NCBI GenBank assembly: GCA_014706385.1
Contig: JACGZH010000006.1
Span: forward strand, 1,302,001 to 1,366,000
Source: Phaffia rhodozyma
Lineage: Eukaryota > Basidiomycota > Tremellomycetes > Cystofilobasidiales > Mrakiaceae
Direction of reading: 5' to 3'
Length of the DNA: 64,000 nucleotides
The notes beneath the pieces are model-generated. The model was not told the origin of the DNA, ran no database searches, and was given only the letters and a program-made list of their open reading frames with translations. Shown piece by piece: positions 1 through 11,600 of the stretch. The first letter of the stretch is position 1; each line of letters opens with the position of its first letter. The position numbers were made by a program, and so were the translations under genes.

Positions 1-159
1 CAACTCTGCAGGTGAGCTGACGCCCTCTGCGGTTGATAGTTTTCCATCTGGCTTGTCAGTTGTATCGGTCAAGGGCGATGCCTTTTTCGTCGTTGTCATT
101 GCTGTTGTTGTTGTCGTCGGCAGAGGCATGGAAGATGGCATCGGCTGCTAGTATGGACG

Positions 160-204
<45 letters not shown>

Positions 205-453
205 GGATGGATGGAATGATGAGGATCGAAGAGTATTCTTTCTTTTGGTCGTGTCTTCTCGTTCTTCCATCAACAACATCAACCGTTCGATCGAGCGACC
301 GTCCGACGACAAAGAGTTTTCGTCTGAGATCCTTCTCTGTTCGAAAGCAGGACAAACATCGGTCTCCCGGAAGTTCACGCTCTTCTTCTTCCCATCTATC
401 GTCTTGACCGAAGAAGAACGGAACACTCACGCATCTACATTTACACGCGCAAG
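1..453. other. Upstream intergenic sequence with GAT microsatellite
   Basis: I see no convincing gene here. The main feature is an uninterrupted GAT (ATC) trinucleotide run at about 161-204. It gives long Asp, Ser or His runs in several frames, so the open frames crossing it look like repeat artefacts. The last 100 bases are pyrimidine-rich and probably hold the promoter and 5' leader of the gene starting at 454. Confidence 0.6.
161..204. repeat. (GAT)n microsatellite
   Basis: About 15 perfect GAT units lie upstream of the first gene. It is a simple repeat, likely to vary in length between strains. Confidence 0.9.
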
Positions 454-1623
454 ATGCTGGGACTCATCAACTCACTCTCTTCTTATATCACCTTTGTGAT
501 CCTTATCCTACCATTCGTCCTCCCTCGAGTGCCTCGGTTGATAGCATACACCAGGTCCCTATCCTCATCTAAACTTCTCCGTCCTTTAATATCATCTCCA
601 TCTGTTCTTGCTCTCCTTGGTTCCCATAGTGTCTACCATGTTTACCGGTTGTTTCGCCCACCGTTGAACATCTTCACTCAAACTGGCCTCCCATTGTTCT
701 CCTCTTCGATTCGTCGGATCAGAGAGGAACTTATTCGGTCGACCTACCCTGAGCTTATGTCTGATCGAACAGGACTCGCCAGCAAGCCTACTCTTCCGTC
801 GCATCTGCAATACGTATTGGGCAAGTTGACGTCGTATGACACTCGAGCAATCTACGCACGATTTGGACATGACACTCTTCGAGGATGTACTTGGTGTTCA
901 CCTGTCGAGTTCACAGATTGGTGGGCCTACAGAGCTACCAGCATCGGGCTAGATTATCTAGGCGAAGGCATCGCCTTGGCCTGGCTCGCAGGGTTGATAG
1001 GGAGAGGAAGGTGGAGAGTGGTGTTGGGCTGGGCCATCGGTTTGGGGTTCGTTCTAGAGATTGCCACGGCTGGTCTTAAGGGAATCGAAACCACTCGAGG
1101 AGACGGCGAGCAGGTCGGTCTCCATCATGTCCTTTCCTCCCTTGTTTCTCTGTTGATCTTTGTCGGACGTGCCAACATGCTGACCGAAAGTTCTCACTCT
1201 CTCACTCTCTCACTCTGCTCAACTCTCAAACAGCTCTCGGTCAAACTAGAAACGATCAGGCACATCATATTCATTATCCTTCCCTTCCTTCTTCCTTTGC
1301 TCTCCCCTCCTCCGGCTCCACCATCTCAGACCTCTCCTCTTGTCGCGCTCCCCCGAGTAGCTCCTCAACTAGAAGCTCTTCTATCTCACCTGAAGCTGAT
1401 CGAGACATCTCGTCTGGCTGTCGTTCGTCAACCTGTGCTTCGATCAAAACTCGTCCACGTAGGCGAACGCTTAGCAGAAGACGCAGCTTGGGGAAGTAAG
1501 GACCCAAACGTCAGAGAGCAAGGGGAACGGGTTGGATTGACGGCGGAGAGAGGTATCAGAGGTGGTCTCAGAGAAGGAGCCGGGGCGTTCTTGGAGGGCG
1601 CTAGGAACAGAATAGAGAAATAA
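454..1623 (+). CDS. Predicted membrane protein, unknown function
   Basis: A 389-residue open frame without a needed intron. It has a hydrophobic N-terminus (about residues 10-30), a central hydrophobic stretch (about 165-205) and another proline/leucine-rich hydrophobic segment (about 270-290), followed by a charged C-terminal tail. The central motif around Gly-Cys-Thr-Trp-Cys followed by Phe-Thr-Asp-Trp-Trp looks conserved rather than random, and codon use is like the neighbouring genes. I do not recognise a named family. The ATG at 454 is chosen because it follows a pyrimidine-rich leader and begins directly with a hydrophobic segment. An intron inside the low-complexity region near 1110-1260 is possible but not required. 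Confidence 0.6.
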   Translation: MLGLINSLSSYITFVILILPFVLPRVPRLIAYTRSLSSSKLLRPLISSPSVLALLGSHSVYHVYRLFRPPLNIFTQTGLPLFSSSIRRIREELIRSTYPELMSDRTGLASKPTLPSHLQYVLGKLTSYDTRAIYARFGHDTLRGCTWCSPVEFTDWWAYRATSIGLDYLGEGIALAWLAGLIGRGRWRVVLGWAIGLGFVLEIATAGLKGIETTRGDGEQVGLHHVLSSLVSLLIFVGRANMLTESSHSLTLSLCSTLKQLSVKLETIRHIIFIILPFLLPLLSPPPAPPSQTSPLVALPRVAPQLEALLSHLKLIETSRLAVVRQPVLRSKLVHVGERLAEDAAWGSKDPNVREQGERVGLTAERGIRGGLREGAGAFLEGARNRIEK

Positions 1624-2124
1624 TCTTCTGTCCGAGGGGGGAAATCAGCGCTCAGGTTTAGATATAGATGTGCTGTCTGTACTCCGAGTGGGAATGGCAA
1701 TATCATCTGGTTCGTTTCAGATTGCCCTCGATCATGCGCGGACATCACAAGGGTTAGACCACCAGGTTTCCTACATATTTGAGGCAGCGTAAGCACAACA
1801 ACAAAGTAATGTCTTTTGATATCATCTTTGATGAAGAAAATGTATGTACGGGCAGGTAGAGTGGGATGAGATATGCATGTAAGAAATCCATTAGAGTTGA
1901 TCACAAAGTGATAGGAAGAATAAACGTGAATGTAGCTTTCCGTTCGAGATGATACAACAACGTAAGCGCGAAAAAGCCAAGGCCAAAGATATAAAACAGA
2001 AAAAAGATTGAAAAAAGAAGACCGGAAGGAAAACAAAATGAAGCAAATGCAAGAGGAGGCAGGGGTAACAATGGCAGCGTATTGGGTGTATAGGGAGGGG
2101 AATGGTCTTGAACCGTTAACTCGA
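1624..2124. other. Convergent 3' intergenic region
   Basis: Lies between the 3' end of the membrane-protein gene and the 3' end of the coiled-coil gene on the other strand. It is AT-richer with A-tracts, as expected for two facing 3' UTRs. No gene seen. Confidence 0.6.
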
Positions 2125-5100
2125 TCACTCGACTTCTTTCTCTGATCCAGAGTCTTCATCACTGTTGCCGCTACCCCCACTACTACCATCGTCAACACTT
2201 CTGTTTTCTTCAAGCGTCTTCTCAGTCTCTTCCTCTTCCTCTGCAGAACCTCCTAAGTCTTCACCTGCTCGAGTCCTACTGAGTACTCTGGCCATCCTTT
2301 TCCCTTCGCCACCTCCTCTGGTCTCTCCTACAGAGACGGACCTCATCGTGTTTGGCACCGAGGTGACGTGTGATCCTGGATCTCGGAACATTCTTCCTAG
2401 ATTTGAGAAGGATGATCGGGCAAGTCCAACTGCGGACGACCTCGATGGGCCGCGGGCGCCGTTATGGATCTGTATCGCACTCGAGTTCATCGTGGCGGAG
2501 GTAGGGAAGGTGGGGAAAAAAGAGGCAGGAGAAGAACCGTTGGAATTGGAAGAATATGCCGATAAGGGATGATGAGGCATAGGTGACGACAAGGATGATG
2601 ACAGCGCTGACAGTGGCGGTGATGATGTGGAGGGGAACGCAGAAGGCATGATGTTGCGAAGGTTCAAACTCGAAAGAGGGTGAGTCAAAGAAGATGGATT
2701 CGACACGGCGTGGTTGTTGTTGTAAACTTGATGAGAGAATAGGAGGGGAGTTGAGAGCGAGCGGGAAAAGTTGGGAGGGGTAGGTAGATTTGGGGAGGGA
2801 GTAGATGAGGGTGAAAGGATGAATGTTGGGTTGTTGATCGCTGATTTGATCTATCAAGCGTGAAGCGAAGAGGATAACAGATACAAGGAATGAGTTTCGG
2901 TAAAGACATTGTGTTTCGAGCGATACAGAAGGAAGAACACTTTAACGTACAGCTGCCAGATCCCATTCTAAATCCTCCAACCTCCTTTGAAATACGTCTA
3001 ATCCTCGCTTCCCTTTACCTTCCAAGAACGCTTGCACTTCTTTCTCTAATGAACTGTTACCACCGCTTTGCTTGCCCTTCCTTTTCTCCGGCCCGATACT
3101 ATCCAAGCCAAGACCTAAGCCAACCTTATAGCCTTCAGCAATTCTCTTCCGATCGTCTCCCCAGATCTCCAGTTCGACTCTGGCGTCTTCTGTTATATCT
3201 TCCAGTCTTTCCAGCGCGGATCTCAACACTTCTTGAGGTATCAGTCGTTCTTGGCGGTCGTCACCATCACCAGCATTTGATGTTTGGTTTAACTGAGTAG
3301 ATAGCGATTGAATCTGAGTTCGGATAGAACCGGAGATAAGAAGAAAGGAGTGTTGGATGGCTTGATACTGTACTGGAGAGGAGTCAAGAAGAGGAATCAG
3401 AGGATGTACATCAGAAGGTAGGTTTGTTTCAAGTGAGGGGACAGGCAAAGTGGGCTCGGTAGTAGTGGTGGTGGTGGTGGTGATGGTAGTGGTGGGAAGT
3501 GGAGCACCAAAAGAAGGGACGGATGCCAAAGTCGAGATGCTGGACATCGATGAGGATCTGTTGAGGTCGAGCGTGTTGAGAGAACCTGGCTCAAAAGCAG
3601 AATCTTCGATGACTGATTCGGTCTTTTCTTCCTCCTTCTTCTCCTTTTTCAAACTCAAACCGCCCGATCCCTCCATTCTGTCTGGCTCGACATCTGGTTT
3701 TAATGGCTCGACAAGATCTGCTTTCGAACCAGAGTCGTAACCCTCATCCAGACCTTCACACCCAAAGAGCTCCCATTCTCTTCGTTCCAACATGATTCGC
3801 TTTTCCCGTTCTTCGCCAAGTTCTTTTATCAGTCCACCAACAAGGTCTTCTGCCAAAAATACCTTTGCTGCTTCCGGTGATACTGCGTCAGCCTTGAGTT
3901 CGAGTGATACTCTGGGAGCGATGCCTAAAATTGAGGGAAAAAACGATGTCGATGTGGGTCGAGCAGGAGAAGGTGGTAGAATTTGAGAAGCTTCTTGTAA
4001 GAGTTCGGAGACGACTGCGTTCGGAGGGAACGAAGAAGTTTCATTGGCAGAAGACGGCTGATCTAGTCGAGAGAGTGCTAATCTAGCCTTGGAGGACCAC
4101 CGGCGGATGAGTTCGAGGATGCGCTCCTCCCGAGCTAATGCATTTAGTCGTCTGCGATGTCAGAATACGGCAAAGAAGAGTTGAGCGATTTGTTCAGAAT
4201 AGTCTAGATGTATTTCAAGAGAGAACGTTCGGACGTACAATCCGATCTCCCTCCGTCGGCCCTCTGCTTCCCTACCGGCCTCTTTCCCGGCGTCGCCCAA
4301 ACTTCGTAAAAGGCTTCGGTTGCGTTCGCGTTCGATGGATAGATCGTACGCTAGCTTCTCATTCTCTGCCTGAAGTGTCGTGACGGTTGCTGTGTGCCGG
4401 GTTCGGAGCTTCTCCAGACTCGAATGAAGTGATAGGGAGGACGATTGAGAGAACGCCATGTATCGTTCGACTACAGCGCTGGCCGAGCGGTCCTCCCGTT
4501 TGCGTCTGTCTAACTCAATCTCTAATTCGGACCTCTGAGATCTCTCCTCATCCCCTCTGGCTCGCTCTCGGTCGAGTTCCTTTCGAAGATCCTCGACCTC
4601 ATAGTTCTCGCTTTCCTCTTCGTCTGGTTTCTTGTCGACGATTAGACCAATCTCCTGGCCCATTCTTTTTCGTTCTCTCCTTCGGAAGTCATCCAGCAGG
4701 CCTTCAGCCCGGCCACGGTACGCTCGCTCGTTCACCCATTCGTCGGTTCGCTCTCGCAGTCGTTCCTCGGTCTCGTCTAAGAGAAGGGATAGCTTCCGAT
4801 GGGCAAGAGAGAGCTGCCTGAGAGTAAGCGATTCGTTTGAAGGAATCGAGGGAGATGGGTTGGCTCGAAGGGTTTCAACCTCGGTTTTCAGAAGCGAATA
4901 GGTATAACGTATGGATTTGAGTTCGTCTGTGGGGTGAGAAGCAAGGAGGACAAAGGTTCAGGACTTCATATGTCTGCACAGCCAGACAGATCAACGGTTC
5001 ATACAGGAAACAACCCTGCTGACAAGCAGAGTCTTTGGTCTAAACATACCTGAGAGAATGGTAGCATCTAACCGGCTCCCTTGGAGATTGAGCCCTGACT

Positions 5101-5258
5101 GATGGGCTGCTTCCTGGATAGGAAGGCATCAGAAGGATTTCGGTTCAACCAGGATACGCGTATGCTTCTTCCAGACTATGGAGAACGCTTACTTGATACT
5201 TTAGGAGAGCCTGCCTTAGAGTGACAAGCTCTTGGATGAGCGGATGATCGACCTCCAT
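2125..5258 (-). CDS. Large coiled-coil protein, unknown function
   Basis: Five exons join in frame: 5258-5193, 5113-5050, 4926-4239, 4151-2951 and 2850-2125, giving 914 residues. Introns are GT-AG and phase-consistent. About residues 40-260 are Glu/Arg/Leu-rich with heptad character (coiled coil), and a second helical region lies around 330-620. The C-terminal third is Ser/Pro-rich and acidic, ending in Ser-Glu-Lys-Glu-Val-Glu. A Thr run near the middle comes from a GGT-type repeat at about 3463-3495. I do not recognise a family; a cytoskeletal or spindle-pole scaffold would fit the shape, but that is a guess. The gene is divergent from kynureninase, with about 410 bp between the start codons. 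Confidence 0.75.
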
Positions 5259-5667
5259 TCTTCAACCACACAAAAGAAAGAGAAAGAGACGAAAGAAGAG
5301 ATGGTGGGTGATGGTCAACGGAAGAGATGGCAGCTGGGACTGCGTGTCTCGTCCCGAGGATAAAGTCCTGGCGTGCAGATGCTTGCTTCCTGGTCTTCTT
5401 GATATCCCGAACTATGCTGAGCTCTATCTGGTGCAAGACAAGCGATGCGCTTGGTCTGATCTACAAGATCACTATGAGGGTGGAGACGAGGGATGTATGT
5501 TGGAACTCGAAGCGAGTGAACGTTCGGATGGGGAAATTTTAAAAGCAGTCAAGATGTTTGACAAACTTATCATCACCATCACCATCACCATCACCATCAT
5601 CATCATCGTTCTCGTGCTCACCTCACTCACTCATTCACCTATCCTCACTCACTCGACACATATCTAG
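5259..5667. promoter_or_regulatory. Divergent promoter, coiled-coil gene / kynureninase
   Basis: About 410 bp separates the two start codons. Close to the kynureninase start there is a CATCAC-type repeat (about 5569-5610) followed by CACTCA-type pyrimidine-rich repeats, which would lie in the 5' leader. No TATA box is obvious. Confidence 0.5.
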
Positions 5668-7942
5668 ATGGACCTGGTACAAGATCTGTTAAGCAAATCG
5701 TCCCATGAGTTGAACTCTCCACAGTTTGCAGCTCTTCTAGCTGAGCGGGCCGGTCCGACCGGCCATGCCCGAGAAGCCTTCCAGCTTCCTAAGAAAAAAG
5801 ACATGGGAGCTTCCTTGGGCGACCTCGGTAGGTCTTTGACCTTGTTGTCTTTCAGATTAGGAGACTCACTAACTAACCTGATCTCTTGTTGTTTTGCAGA
5901 CGAACCATGTGTCTACATGGCCGGAAACTCATTGGGCCTTCAACCTACCCTCGCCAGGGAACTTATTCAACAGGAAATGGATGTATGGAGTTCAAAGTGA
6001 GCGTATCCGTTCGCTGATGCCCTTCCGACTCGAGTTTGATAGGAGGAAAGAAACTGAACTTCAGTCTTATGCGATTGATTGCTACCCGCCCCCTCTCTCA
6101 GAGCTGTTCTTGGCCATTTCGATCATCCTCACGATCGCCCTTGGAAATCAATCGACGATAAAGTCGTCCCGGCCCTCAAGGCGGTCGTCGGCGCCTCGAC
6201 AGAGTCAGAAGTAGCGTGCACTAGCACGTTAACATCTAACCTACACAATTTGTTCGTCACGTTCTTCCGACCTGAAGGAAAGCGAACTAAGATCTTGGTT
6301 GAAGGCAAGGCTTTTCCTAGTGATCAGGTCGGTGCCATCATGTCTGATTCGTTGCGACACTTCCATGGGCGCTCACGCGCTCTGAATTCTTTCAAAGAGA
6401 AAACTGATCATACTGTCTCTGCTGCTTTTCGACCGAACACTCGAATAGTATGCCGTTCAATCTCAGCTTGATCTTCACAGCCTTGACTCGTTATCCTTGA
6501 TCGAGCTCTTTCCGCGTGAAGGGGAAGGTAACCTTCGGACAGAGGACATTCTGTCCGTGATCGAAGAACAAGGAGACGAGGTTGGATCATTCCTCTCTGT
6601 TCATTCCTCCTTGATTGATGGTACTGCAGGCTTACGATACCATGCGTGCGCATGTGAATTCTCATGTGTAGATTGCTTTGGTCTGGTTATCAGGTGTGCA
6701 GTACTATACCGGGCAGGTGTTTGATATGGAATCTATCGCAAAGGCCGGCAAGACAAAGGTTTGTTTGTATCCTTGGGCACAGGCACAAATGTTCACCCAG
6801 CGCCAGAACATTGGTCAACTCATCTTGTTTCTTTGTATATTCTCTTCCTCAATCATCATCACTGGCAACAGAACTGCATTGTAGGATTCGATCTCGCGCA
6901 TGCCGTCGGAAACGTTCCCTTGAAGCTCCATGATTGGAACGTCGGTATGCGCCATTCCTCTGTCTCTTTTTTATATCATCCTTCTTTTTGTCTGTTCCCA
7001 TAAAACGAATTCTCAAGTTCCTGGTGTTCTTTCTCAAATCTTCATTCAACAGACTTCGCGGTCTGGTGTTCTTACAAGTATCTGAATTCTGGGCCAGGTG
7101 CGGTTGGCGGAATGTTTGTTCACTCCAAGTGGGATGAAGCGAAACTTCCTCGGTAAGTCGATTCACACCTCTCTTACAGAAAGATACAAGTCAGATTGCT
7201 GACTCTTCTTCTGACTTCACTTCTTCTGGGTCTTCTCTTCTCGCCTCGTTTCGAAACAAGCCTCTCTGGTTGGTGGGGTCACGATAAGACTACCCGATTC
7301 ACTATGCCTTCCACTTTTAAACCTATCGCCGGTGCACAAGGATACCAACACTCGAACCCACCTTTACTCTCTCTTATTCCTCTTATTGCTTCTCTCGAGA
7401 CACTTAATAAAGCGGGTGGTCTCCCAGCTGTCAGAATTCGGTCGACTTTGTTGACAGGATATCTTCTCCTTCTCCTTCGGTCATCCAAATTCTTCCTTGC
7501 GGAGAACGCCAAAGAAGACAAAGGTCGAGAGGTTAAGATTGGATTCGCTATACTGACACCTGAGAACGAACAAGAGAGGGGAGCACAATTAAGTCTGAAG
7601 ATCGTCGGTCGAGGTGGGAGAGAAGGAGGAGGGATGAAGAGAGTGTTCGAAGGTTTAGTCAGAAGAGGTGTCGTAGGAGATGAGAGAGAACCTGAAGTTA
7701 TCCGAATCTCGTTCGTCCTTTCTTTCGAAACTCTTTTTTCTTCTTCTTATTTGACTTTATCCTCGTCCATCTGTTCGTTATTTCCTTCTAATAATTCCCT
7801 TTCCGCTTTCTGAAACAGACCAATTCCTTTGTACAACACGTTTGAAGATGTTCGCCAAGTCGTCTCTGCTCTTGACAAATCCCTCGAGGAAGAATCTCAA
7901 GGGATCGAGAGGCAGAGCGTCGATATGATTGAGACTAGTTAA
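5668..7942 (+). CDS. BNA5: Kynureninase (L-kynurenine hydrolase)
   Basis: Nine exons (5668-5827, 5900-5996, 6102-6327, 6449-6580, 6672-6758, 6872-6944, 7053-7152, 7261-7710, 7819-7942) give 482 residues, the usual size for this family. Kynureninase is a PLP enzyme that cleaves kynurenine or 3-hydroxykynurenine to anthranilate or 3-hydroxyanthranilate plus alanine, in tryptophan catabolism and de novo NAD synthesis in the cytosol. Family motifs are visible in order: Tyr-Met-Ala-Gly-Asn-Ser-Leu-Gly near residue 60, [23 protein letters not shown], and Cys-Ser-Tyr-Lys-Tyr-Leu-Asn, whose lysine (residue 267) should bind PLP. Family knowledge assigns the function; all junctions keep frame. Confidence 0.95.
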
Positions 7943-8605
7943 TAAGGGAGAAGAACTCCCCTCTCATCGTCTCGCAATATATTTCATATGCCTCAGAGGG
8001 AAGGAATCAAAGAGCTTTTGCATAGATATCTCTTGCGATATACAAATCAGGAACCAACCTCATATCCAGTCTCCAGATGAACGCATTTCTGATTGAGGTA
8101 ACGAAAAAGAAGAGGAATTTCATTTGATAATTGTAAGAAGACAGAGAAACGAGCCACAGAAAATAGAGGCGCAGGCACAAGACACGAACACAGAAATTCA
8201 AACCCCTTTAAGAAAATCCAGCAATTACCAATAGAAAGGAGAAATGGAAGGGAAGTGAATATCTACAAGTAATATGTGTTTCTTGAGTCTGATCATCGTA
8301 AAATAGGGCGTTCAAAAAGAGAAAGAGCGACGTAAAGGATATGTCCATTTGAGAGGGAGAGAAAAGATAGAGATGTGAAATTGGAAAACGAAAGGAGGCG
8401 ATTGGACAAACGTCGAACAAAATTGATGATAAGACTTATGATGAATGCAAAAAGAAGACACGAGGCAAGAAAGTAAATCATCTTTCTGAATGAAAAGGAG
8501 GGGAGTATAAGGAAGAACACTAAAAACATGGAAATTGATGATGAGATTGAAAAATGAAAATAAGAGAGTGAAGGGAAGAAAAAAAAAGGAAAGAAAGAAA
8601 AGCAT
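7943..8605. other. Convergent 3' region, kynureninase / AGS1
   Basis: Purine-rich on the + strand, with A-runs near 8580-8600, which is typical of the long 3' UTR of the minus-strand AGS1 gene. No gene or RNA was recognised. Confidence 0.55.
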
Positions 8606-11600
8606 CTATGGTCTAGACAAGGTCTCCCGTCGGTAGAACCAGAAGTAACCAACAACGATGAGGATCTGGCATAGCAATCCAGCCCAGAAAGCCCCGCTGG
8701 CCATGGGCGAACCCTTGATGCCATCTTCGAACGACCAGAAAGAAGCATCCGGGAATACCGAGCCAGGACCGATTCGATTGGGAGAGGTCGCTCTGGCCAC
8801 CATCACTGCTATACTTCCGATGATCTGGGCGAGCGCCAGGGTCGCACACACATGCAAACGGGATAGCGTCTGGAGCAAAATCATTCCGAGTCCAATTCCT
8901 TGGATTGCATCAAGCACTCCAAGCCACAACCAGAGACCGACACCGAGGTACGGACCAACGGATCCACCCCAGGGGAGGTACAACGCCAAACTTGACGTAC
9001 CCCAGAGCATCTGACACCATCTCGGGCAACCAAGACCGACGGCAAACACGCAGAGGATCCAGGAATGTGTCTTGCTAAGCTTGATAAGGATGCTAAGAAC
9101 GAGGCCCCAAACACCGATGAAGAAGACCAATACCATGATGAGAATGCCCCAAGCAGGAACACTTGTGTCGCTCCACAAGAATGTCCAATTTCGTCCATAC
9201 GGTCCAGAAAGCCAGTAACTCTGCAAAATCTCCGAGAATAAGAACCAAAGAACAAGCTTTCTTCGAGAGAGCGTGCGGAAGAAGTTGGGAACCTTAGGAG
9301 GCACCTGGTTGTAGTAATCAGGAAGTCCCCAGTAGAGACAAACAAAGAAGAGCAAGCACAAGACGGCAAGAGGCCAGACAATAAGCGTAATCCACCAAGG
9401 CTGCTGAACTCCGGGAGCATTTCCGCTCAGCTTGTTACCCCAGTACCAGAGTGCAGTCGTCCAAAGCTGTTGCAAGCCTTGAACTATGCAAGCTCGCATG
9501 GCCCAAACCTCAGTGGGCGCTCCGGCCTCCTCTCCAAAGTTGCATCCGAAGAAGAGGAACCCAGCGGCGGAGGCGATGGCATAAGACCAACTGGCTCCGT
9601 TACTGACCCAAGAGTTGGTATCGACAGACAAATCAACGAGAGCGGGTATGCCGATCATGAAGAATGAGATGGCGAAGAAGATCCAGGGAATAGAGAGCAC
9701 GAAAACCGAGGGCTTCATTCTGAACAGGCCGTACCAGACGAACGAGAAGCCGAGGAAGATACCGGAGAGCGTGTAGAGCGCAGCGTCCTTCTGGTAATTT
9801 GATCCAGACAGTAGCGTCATCTGATAGGACGTGGCAGAAAGCATTTGACCAGCAGCGAGAATGACACAGTACACCGGCCACTTGCCGATCTGACGTTGCA
9901 TAGTGATCTGCAGTCGAGTCATCGGTTTCTCTGGGTAATGGGCCGGCTCGCTGTTGCTATCGTGACCTTCGGAACCAAAGAGTCCCATATCGGGGGACCG
10001 GTCAAGCTCGCCGTGCTCACCATCCTCGCCGTAACTGTAGTGAAGAGACGGAGATGGGGTTCCGAACATGGAGTCTCGTGAAGATCCCTTGATAGAGGAT
10101 CCCTTATAACTGGCAGTACTGGCGTTGATCTTATCTTTCTTCACGGTCGCGAAGTACTTTCGCTCGCTCTTGATCAAGAATTGTTCGATGCAGAGATCAC
10201 CCTTCGAGTTGCCTGCGTTGAGGAGCTGAAGCTTTTGGACGAAGTCCTGAGCAACCTCTCCATTTGAGTCCGTGAACTGAAGAAAGAAAAAGATTGTCAT
10301 GAGAATTAGTAAGATGCATTTAAAGACACCAACAATAGAAAACTCACATCGACGATAGCCTTATTCAGAGGCGAACTGGAGGCCTTGTCGTCCATGATAG
10401 AGGAAATACTGTCTACACTGGAAACCCTAGAGTTGATGGTGAAGGGCCTTTCTGGGGTCCGATCACCGCCTTCGACAAATGGATCCCGGGATCCCTTGGT
10501 ATCCTTAGCAATCTGCCTGTTAGCCCGGGCCAAGAAGTCATCGTAAGTTTGGATCTCGCCGTGAGGGCTAGCAGGTTCAATCGGAGTGATGTCTTCGTAA
10601 CCAGCATAGATGCTTCCGTTGTCTTCATAGGCGCCTGCACTAGTCGCGATCGAAGTAACTGAGTCCCGGCGTCCAGAGTTTTGATAACGAGCCAATCCAT
10701 GCTCTGCATTCTCAAGTTCAGGAGCATGGGGATACATCTCGGCGTAGTTGTAAGTAGAACCATGGTTCTCGGAATCCACAGCAGACCAGGCCATTGATTT
10801 CGCCATATCTCGACTGATTCGAATCGATCGCTTGTGGAAGTCCTCGGTTCGTTGACGCCATTCGATAACAGGGAATCGTTGGACTCCGGATCGGGCACGA
10901 AGGATTGCTCGGTGTTCCTCGGTCGACTTGAGCGCAAGTTTAATTGTCTTGGTCAATTGAGAAAGCATATGCTTTGTTGTATCAGACTCCACAGGGAACC
11001 ACTAGGTAATTTAATTTTGATATATACAAAACAATCAGTTAGTGTGTTTGAGCTTTTAATGGAAACGAAGAAAGAGAAGACGAAGAGAACAAAAGGTCGT
11101 ACCCATCCAGGCATAAGACCAAGACCTCCTAATCTAGCTCCGACTCCTAGGGCACCCTTCCTTCCGAACTCGACGGCAACCAGACCGAAAGGCTCGTCTC
11201 TTGAAGGAATCAATGCAAAATCGGCTCCACTGAAAATGTATGGGGGCAAAGCGGTGAACTCGGGCTTGGAGAAAACCCTATCCGGGTACATCTCCATCAA
11301 CCTGGCCAGTTTCTCAGCCGCGAATCGTCCATAGAGATCAATCACTGGTCCAACACAGATCAATTGGATCGAAGGCTTCTTGTCCAGCAATGAAGGCATA
11401 ACGTCCGCAATCAAGTCAACTCCCTTCTGCTTGGACCATCGACCAACGAAAACAAAGAGATCTGATTTGGGATCCTGCTTGAGGCCAGCCCATTCTTGGC
11501 AAAGCCTCTTGTTCTCCGGTCGAAGCTTTTCAGCGACTTCATCAATCACAACCTTGTCCACAGCGATGGGTTCCTCGTCAAGCGCAGCGATATCAGTCGG

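Noticed and set aside
33..430. Open frames with long Asp, Ser or His runs on both strands
   Set aside because: They exist only because the GAT microsatellite is open in all frames; no other conserved sequence.
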